Below are positions 60,670 to 64,000 of a stretch of DNA of 64,000 bases, piece after piece. The notes under the pieces were generated by a model. That model worked only from the letters and a program-made list of their open reading frames with translations, did not search any database and was not told where the DNA came from. Position 1 is the first letter of the stretch, and each line of letters begins with the position of its first letter. A program made the translations under genes and the position numbers. Source of the DNA: Cohnella sp. WQ 127256 (GTDB lineage: Bacteria > Bacillota > Bacilli > Paenibacillales > Paenibacillaceae); contig NZ_JAMZCY010000001.1 of NCBI RefSeq assembly GCF_024519285.1, forward strand, positions 1,550,001-1,614,000, given 5' to 3'.

Positions 60670-61463
60670 TCAAACCCTGATCTCTCCGCCAGAACCGAAC
60701 ATTTCATCTGAGTCAAGGTTAAGAATCCAATTCTGATCGGATTGAATCGTTTCTTCCCATTGCTGCTTACGTAAATCGATCTCGTTGTTAAATTTAGACG
60801 AGGTGTTCTCTATGAGACGAATAGGTACGCCTTTGAGCATATTTAAGATCACTTCAACGGTATTGTCATTGCTACCATCATCAATAATAACGGCCTGATC
60901 GATATATTTGCGATGTTCCTCTAGCACTTAAGTTAAATAGCGACCGGACTCGTTCTTGACGACCATGCTCAAGGTCAGTGTTGGTCGATTAAAAATAATA
61001 GTAGGAAATAAAGGCTCACTCTTAGCCTCAATTGAATATTCCATTATTACTTCCTTGCCGATCTCAGCAAGAAATTCGTCCGCGCCTTTAAGATCTGAAT
61101 CCCGATAAATGTGATAAGCCGGATAATGGGTATCTCAGAAATAATGTCTTTTTCCGCCGCAAGTAGTTGATCTACTGTACCGGGATGCAGCAGTACATCG
61201 GAATCAATTAACAGAATATAGTCATACTTGAATTCGATCGCTTTGCTTATCAAGCTATTTTTGAAGTCTGCGACCTTCCAAATCAGCTGTTCGTTCCAAT
61301 AATGTGTCGTTTCATTACGAGCGTAGTCATCCTGCTGCCCTGAATTCTCAATCAAAATATAATTAACGGGATTAACAATTTGGGCAAATTGCTGGAGAAG
61401 CGCACTTGAAGTTGATTCTTGATTATCGTCAATAAAGCAATATCCAAACTCCACACCCCACAT
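60670..61463 (-). pseudogene. Disrupted family-2 glycosyltransferase
   Basis: Two open pieces and the stretch between them read as one decayed gene. The first piece (61463-61047) has FKYDYILLIDSDVLLHPGTVDQLLAAEKDIISEI (in parts), then shifts frame. The stretch 61046-60928 has LSMVVKNESGRYLT followed by a TAA, and the same frame continues with VLEEHRKYIDQAVIIDDGSNDNT and WILNLDSDEMF before ending early. At least one frameshift and one nonsense codon are present and the 3' part is lost. LSMVVKNE...IDDGSNDNT is typical of GT2 enzymes on bacterial surface glycans. Confidence 0.8.
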
Positions 61464-61511
61464 TAAGAATATTTACTATGGAGTTGTCGAGTTGAGTCCT
61501 TCAACTTGAAT

Positions 61512-61526
61512 AGATAATGATAATCA
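61512..61526 (+). promoter_or_regulatory. Fur/Zur-box-like sequence upstream of czcD
   Basis: AGATAATGATAATCA matches 13 of 15 positions of the Fur box TGATAATGATTATCA. It lies about 100 bp upstream of the CzcD-like gene. Fur-type control of a zinc exporter would be unusual, so it may belong to the decayed gene on the other side. Confidence 0.3.
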
Positions 61527-61623
61527 CTTCTGTTATCCATAAAATGTCCATTTGCGCACATCTGACGACGATATGTATATTGATAATAGGATTTAATAAT
61601 TTGTTAGTCAGGGGGTTAATCCG

Positions 61624-62559
61624 ATGCTAGATGCTGACTACCACCATCTGGATCACGTCAAGGAACAGCAAAAATCAAAGAAGACATTATGGATTACCTT
61701 AATATTGACCTTATTCTTTACTGTCGTTGAGGTGATCGGCGGTTTACTCTCACAATCACTAGCCTTATTATCCGATTCCGCACATATGATATCCGATGTT
61801 CTTGCCTTAGGACTAAGCATGTTCGCCATTTTCATGGCCACACGCAAACCCAACAATCACTATACATTCGGATATTTAAGGTTTGAGATCATCGCTTCCT
61901 TTCTTAATGGACTGACGCTCATTGTCATAGCCGTATGGATATTTTTTGAAGGAATTAAGAGAATGATCCACCCTCAAGAGGTGGACTTGAAGCTGATGCT
62001 GATCATCGCCGTAATCGGACTAATCGTTAATATCACGTTAACTTACGTACTATCACGCAGCATGAAGGAAGAAGAGAATCTAAATGTGAAGAGTGCTCTT
62101 TGGCACTTTATCGGGGATCTCCTAAGCTCTATTGGTGTCATTGTTTCTGCAATCTTAATCCATTACACTGGTTTGCAAATCTTAGATCCCTTGATCAGTA
62201 TGGTGATCGGAGCAATCATCTGTATCGGTGGGTCAAGAATTGTACGCGAAGCGTATCTCATCCTTATGGAATCCGTACCGCCACAATTCGATTTAGATGA
62301 GATTCGCCAAGACATCGGAACAATCGAAGGTGTTGAGGACGTTCATGAGATGCATCTATGGGCAATATCAACCCAGCACTATTCGTTAACCGCTCATGTT
62401 TTCATTCGAGCCGACATCCAACCGTTCTGCGTCATTCTAGCTGTCAACGAAGTGCTTAAGAACAAATACAAGATCGCCCATTCCACAATCCAAATCGAGC
62501 ACGCCACCATCCATGACCATGGAGAGTATGGCAAAAAGTTTTTACTTACTCATAGCTAA
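61624..62559 (+). CDS. czcD: CzcD-like zinc/cation efflux transporter (CDF family)
   Basis: A 311-residue CDF protein with six membrane helices. The transport site is in LLSDSAHMISDVLALGLS (HxxxD, helix 2) and WHFIGDLLSSIGV (HxxxD, helix 5), and the cytoplasmic domain contains EGVEDVHEMHLWAIS. The N-terminus has a short His cluster (DYHHLDH). It exports Zn2+, Co2+ or Cd2+ by antiport. AGGGGG precedes the ATG. It differs from the CDF gene at 22348, which has a different subfamily signature. Confidence 0.92.
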   Translation: MLDADYHHLDHVKEQQKSKKTLWITLILTLFFTVVEVIGGLLSQSLALLSDSAHMISDVLALGLSMFAIFMATRKPNNHYTFGYLRFEIIASFLNGLTLIVIAVWIFFEGIKRMIHPQEVDLKLMLIIAVIGLIVNITLTYVLSRSMKEEENLNVKSALWHFIGDLLSSIGVIVSAILIHYTGLQILDPLISMVIGAIICIGGSRIVREAYLILMESVPPQFDLDEIRQDIGTIEGVEDVHEMHLWAISTQHYSLTAHVFIRADIQPFCVILAVNEVLKNKYKIAHSTIQIEHATIHDHGEYGKKFLLTHS

Positions 62560-62567
62560 TAGGAATA

Positions 62568-62607
62568 AACCATGGGTAGCAGTTAAAATGACTGTTACCC
62601 ATGGTTT
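62568..62607 (+). terminator. Terminator after czcD
   Basis: AAACCATGGGTAGCAG (62568-62583) pairs with CTGTTACCCATGGTTT (62592-62607), one mismatch, 16 bp, followed by AATTAAT. Confidence 0.75.
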
Positions 62608-62736
62608 AATTAATCGCATTAATCGTTTATCAAATCCGCTTCATGCTCATTTTCTGATTCTTAATGTACAGTTGCCGTCGTATTGTATCGATAAGCGATA
62701 ATCTTACATTACTGATCTCTAGGAAGAAGGAATGAG

Positions 62737-63141
62737 ATGAAAAAATTATCCCTCCCCCTCATCATCCTACTCGTAATCTTCGCAGTCGTGTACTTTCAAT
62801 CGTCCCCCGCAGAGGTAGCCGCACAGACCAAGTTCCAAGACGAGTCCGTGCAGATGATCGTTTCATCGAATCAGCCTACCGCCTCCAGTATGCATGAAAA
62901 CTCCTTTGCGCTGACTCTAAAGGACACATCGGGTAATCCGATCCAGCATGCTGATCTTCAAGCAACTCTAGTTATGCCGAACATGTATTGCGGAATCATT
63001 CCTACTGAAATTGTTGAAGATGAGCCCGGAACGTACCAAGTGAAGGGTATACCTGTCATGCAAGGCAAGTGGGAGGTACAAATTACACTAAAAACAACGA
63101 GTAAGCTCATCCATGTCAAGCATCCCTTTATTGCCGATTAA
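62737..63141 (+). CDS. FixH/YtkA-like exported protein
   Basis: A 134-residue protein with a signal anchor (residues 3-20) and an immunoglobulin-like YtkA/FixH domain: ENSFALTLKDTSGNPIQHADLQATLVMPNM (in parts), EPGTYQVKGIPVMQGKWEVQITL. The family occurs beside copper-handling and cytochrome-oxidase assembly genes (fixGHIS). Here it is convergent with a SafE/UreH-like gene and a CopA-type ATPase, the same associates. AGAAGG precedes the ATG. A copper role is inferred from context. Confidence 0.82.
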   Translation: MKKLSLPLIILLVIFAVVYFQSSPAEVAAQTKFQDESVQMIVSSNQPTASSMHENSFALTLKDTSGNPIQHADLQATLVMPNMYCGIIPTEIVEDEPGTYQVKGIPVMQGKWEVQITLKTTSKLIHVKHPFIAD

Positions 63142-63160
63142 TTAATGCTATTAAATAAAT

Positions 63161-63844
63161 TCACCACAACCAGGGGTGAATGGACGGAATCCATCCGTTC
63201 GCGACAAAGCCTTTCATCAGCGATAAAATCCCCATCATATAGGCCATCGTCGCGCCGACCGTTCTCATCCCTTTTCTCCATTTTTTCTGAATCCCACTTG
63301 CAAAGAGGCCCGTCAACAGTAATATCGGGAAGGTGGCTAACCCAAAAACGAACATAATGAGAATCCCATCGGTCCAAGATCCAGTAGCAGCGGCATTCAT
63401 CTGCATCGCATAGGTGAGTCCGCACGGAAGGAAACCGAGCATTAAGCCTGTCATATAAATACCGGTTAGCTCGTATTGTTCTCTGATACGGGCAATTTTC
63501 TTACTCCAATACCGATTTCCGGGGAGAAGATTATGAGGAATAGGTAACGTGTAACGAAAGTAGGTCCACAACAGAATAAGAATTCCCCCAACAATACTTG
63601 CAATGCTCTGAACGCCGACAAACCCACCCGCTACATTTAGGAATGAACCCGCGAAACCCATAAATCCACCGATCAACGAATAGGTTGTCACCCTTCCTGC
63701 ATTGTAGCTAAGCACGGACTTCAGTGGGGATTTCTTCGCATTAAGTGCAAAGGAGGATGCTATCCCACCGCACATGATCAAACAATGAGGAGCTCCTGCA
63801 ATACCCGCTAAGGCCACAATAACTAAAGAATTCCCAGAAATCAT
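63161..63844 (-). CDS. SafE/UreH-like membrane protein (DsbD-like fold)
   Basis: A 227-residue protein with six membrane helices of the UreH-2/SafE family: LAGIAGAPHCLIMCGGIASSFAL at the N-terminus with the conserved HC..MCGG, and LMLGFLPCGLTYAMQMNAA (PCG) in the second half. The paired cysteine/histidine motifs suggest metal or thiol transport. Such proteins accompany CcoI/FixI copper ATPases in oxidase maturation. It follows the ATPase gene by about 19 bases, so both are in one operon. Confidence 0.87.
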   Translation of the reverse strand: MISGNSLVIVALAGIAGAPHCLIMCGGIASSFALNAKKSPLKSVLSYNAGRVTTYSLIGGFMGFAGSFLNVAGGFVGVQSIASIVGGILILLWTYFRYTLPIPHNLLPGNRYWSKKIARIREQYELTGIYMTGLMLGFLPCGLTYAMQMNAAATGSWTDGILIMFVFGLATFPILLLTGLFASGIQKKWRKGMRTVGATMAYMMGILSLMKGFVANGWIPSIHPWLW

Positions 63845-63863
63845 TCGCTAGCGCCCCCTTCTC

Positions 63864-64000
63864 TTACCCCCGACGCTTGCCGTTCCTCTGGAGTCTTAAC
63901 GCATTCGTAACGACGGTGATAGAGCTCGCTGCCATTCCAACGCAAGCGACTCGTGGATCTAAATATCCTAGGGCAGCAAAGGGAACAGCAATAAAGTTAT
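63864..64000 (-). CDS. Copper P1B-type ATPase, C-terminal end only
   Basis: The last 45 codons of a gene running in from beyond the window. FIAVPFAALGYLDPRVACVG then MAASSITVVTNALRLQR is the conserved final helix of CopA/CtpA-type copper ATPases (compare [19 protein letters not shown] in the CopA of this window). It is the upstream partner of the SafE-like gene, making a likely CcoI/FixI-type pair. Confidence 0.82.
   Translation of the reverse strand, partial: NFIAVPFAALGYLDPRVACVGMAASSITVVTNALRLQRNGKRRG

Overview
The window reads as chromosomal DNA of a spore-forming, low-to-mid GC Gram-positive bacterium of the Paenibacillus/Cohnella/Bacillus kind. The support is a GerA-type germinant receptor operon, a spore-coat transglutaminase (tgl), Bacillus-type regulation (T-boxes, a c-di-GMP-I riboswitch, strong AGGAGG Shine-Dalgarno sites, near-consensus sigma-A promoters) and genes such as csaA, bdbC/bdbD, gntRKPZ and Fra-like ydhG. 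No rRNA, tRNA, CRISPR array, intact phage or intact insertion sequence was seen.

Layout. 1-1.5 kb: partial dihydrolipoyl-dehydrogenase-type oxidoreductase, divergent from a TetR regulator. 1.6-6.7 kb: complete gluconate operon gntR-gntK-gntP-gntZ behind an 18-bp palindromic operator. 6.8-9.7 kb: nucleotidyltransferase, Fra-like protein, a VOC gene with an unusual two-ORF leader and attenuator, and tgl. 9.7-16.4 kb: cardiolipin synthase, a DrrAB-like ABC exporter with its own TetR repressor, a DedA protein, and an ECF sigma factor with a membrane partner. 16.5-21.9 kb: M20 amidohydrolase, then hisD in one operon with a NitT/TauT-type ABC importer. 22.3-29.7 kb: CDF transporter, GlcG/HbpS protein, chemoreceptor under a c-di-GMP-I riboswitch, PadR-DUF4180 regulator, a gene-decay zone (dead alpha/beta hydrolase, serine-recombinase tail), VOC protein and WYL regulator. 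29.9-36.4 kb: CopA and the gerA-type operon. 36.5-38.6 kb: NADP-binding reductase with TetR, and a spermidine-synthase-like protein.

38.7-45.2 kb is the most interesting stretch. A thiol-oxidase pair (BdbD/BdbC), TatA, a ZIP transporter with an extracytoplasmic beta domain, and a Tat-exported multicopper oxidase lie on one strand. They are divergent from a P1B ATPase with a His-rich linker, and the shared promoter region carries perfect 12-bp inverted repeats offset by 50 bp. I infer an envelope metal-oxidation and transport module.

45.3-59.3 kb: two GNAT proteins, ilvB under two tandem T-box leaders, malate:quinone oxidoreductase, an MFS exporter with a leader ORF, DUF402 protein, CsaA, YfmJ-like reductase and the CysJI sulfite reductase. 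59.5-64 kb: rhomboid protease, a Pro/Gly-rich small protein, a dead glycosyltransferase, CzcD-like zinc exporter, and a FixH/YtkA-like, SafE/UreH-like and CopA-type set that suggests copper delivery to an oxidase.

Several genes appear to start at codons other than ATG. For tgl and dedA the Shine-Dalgarno position even points to AUC/AUU.
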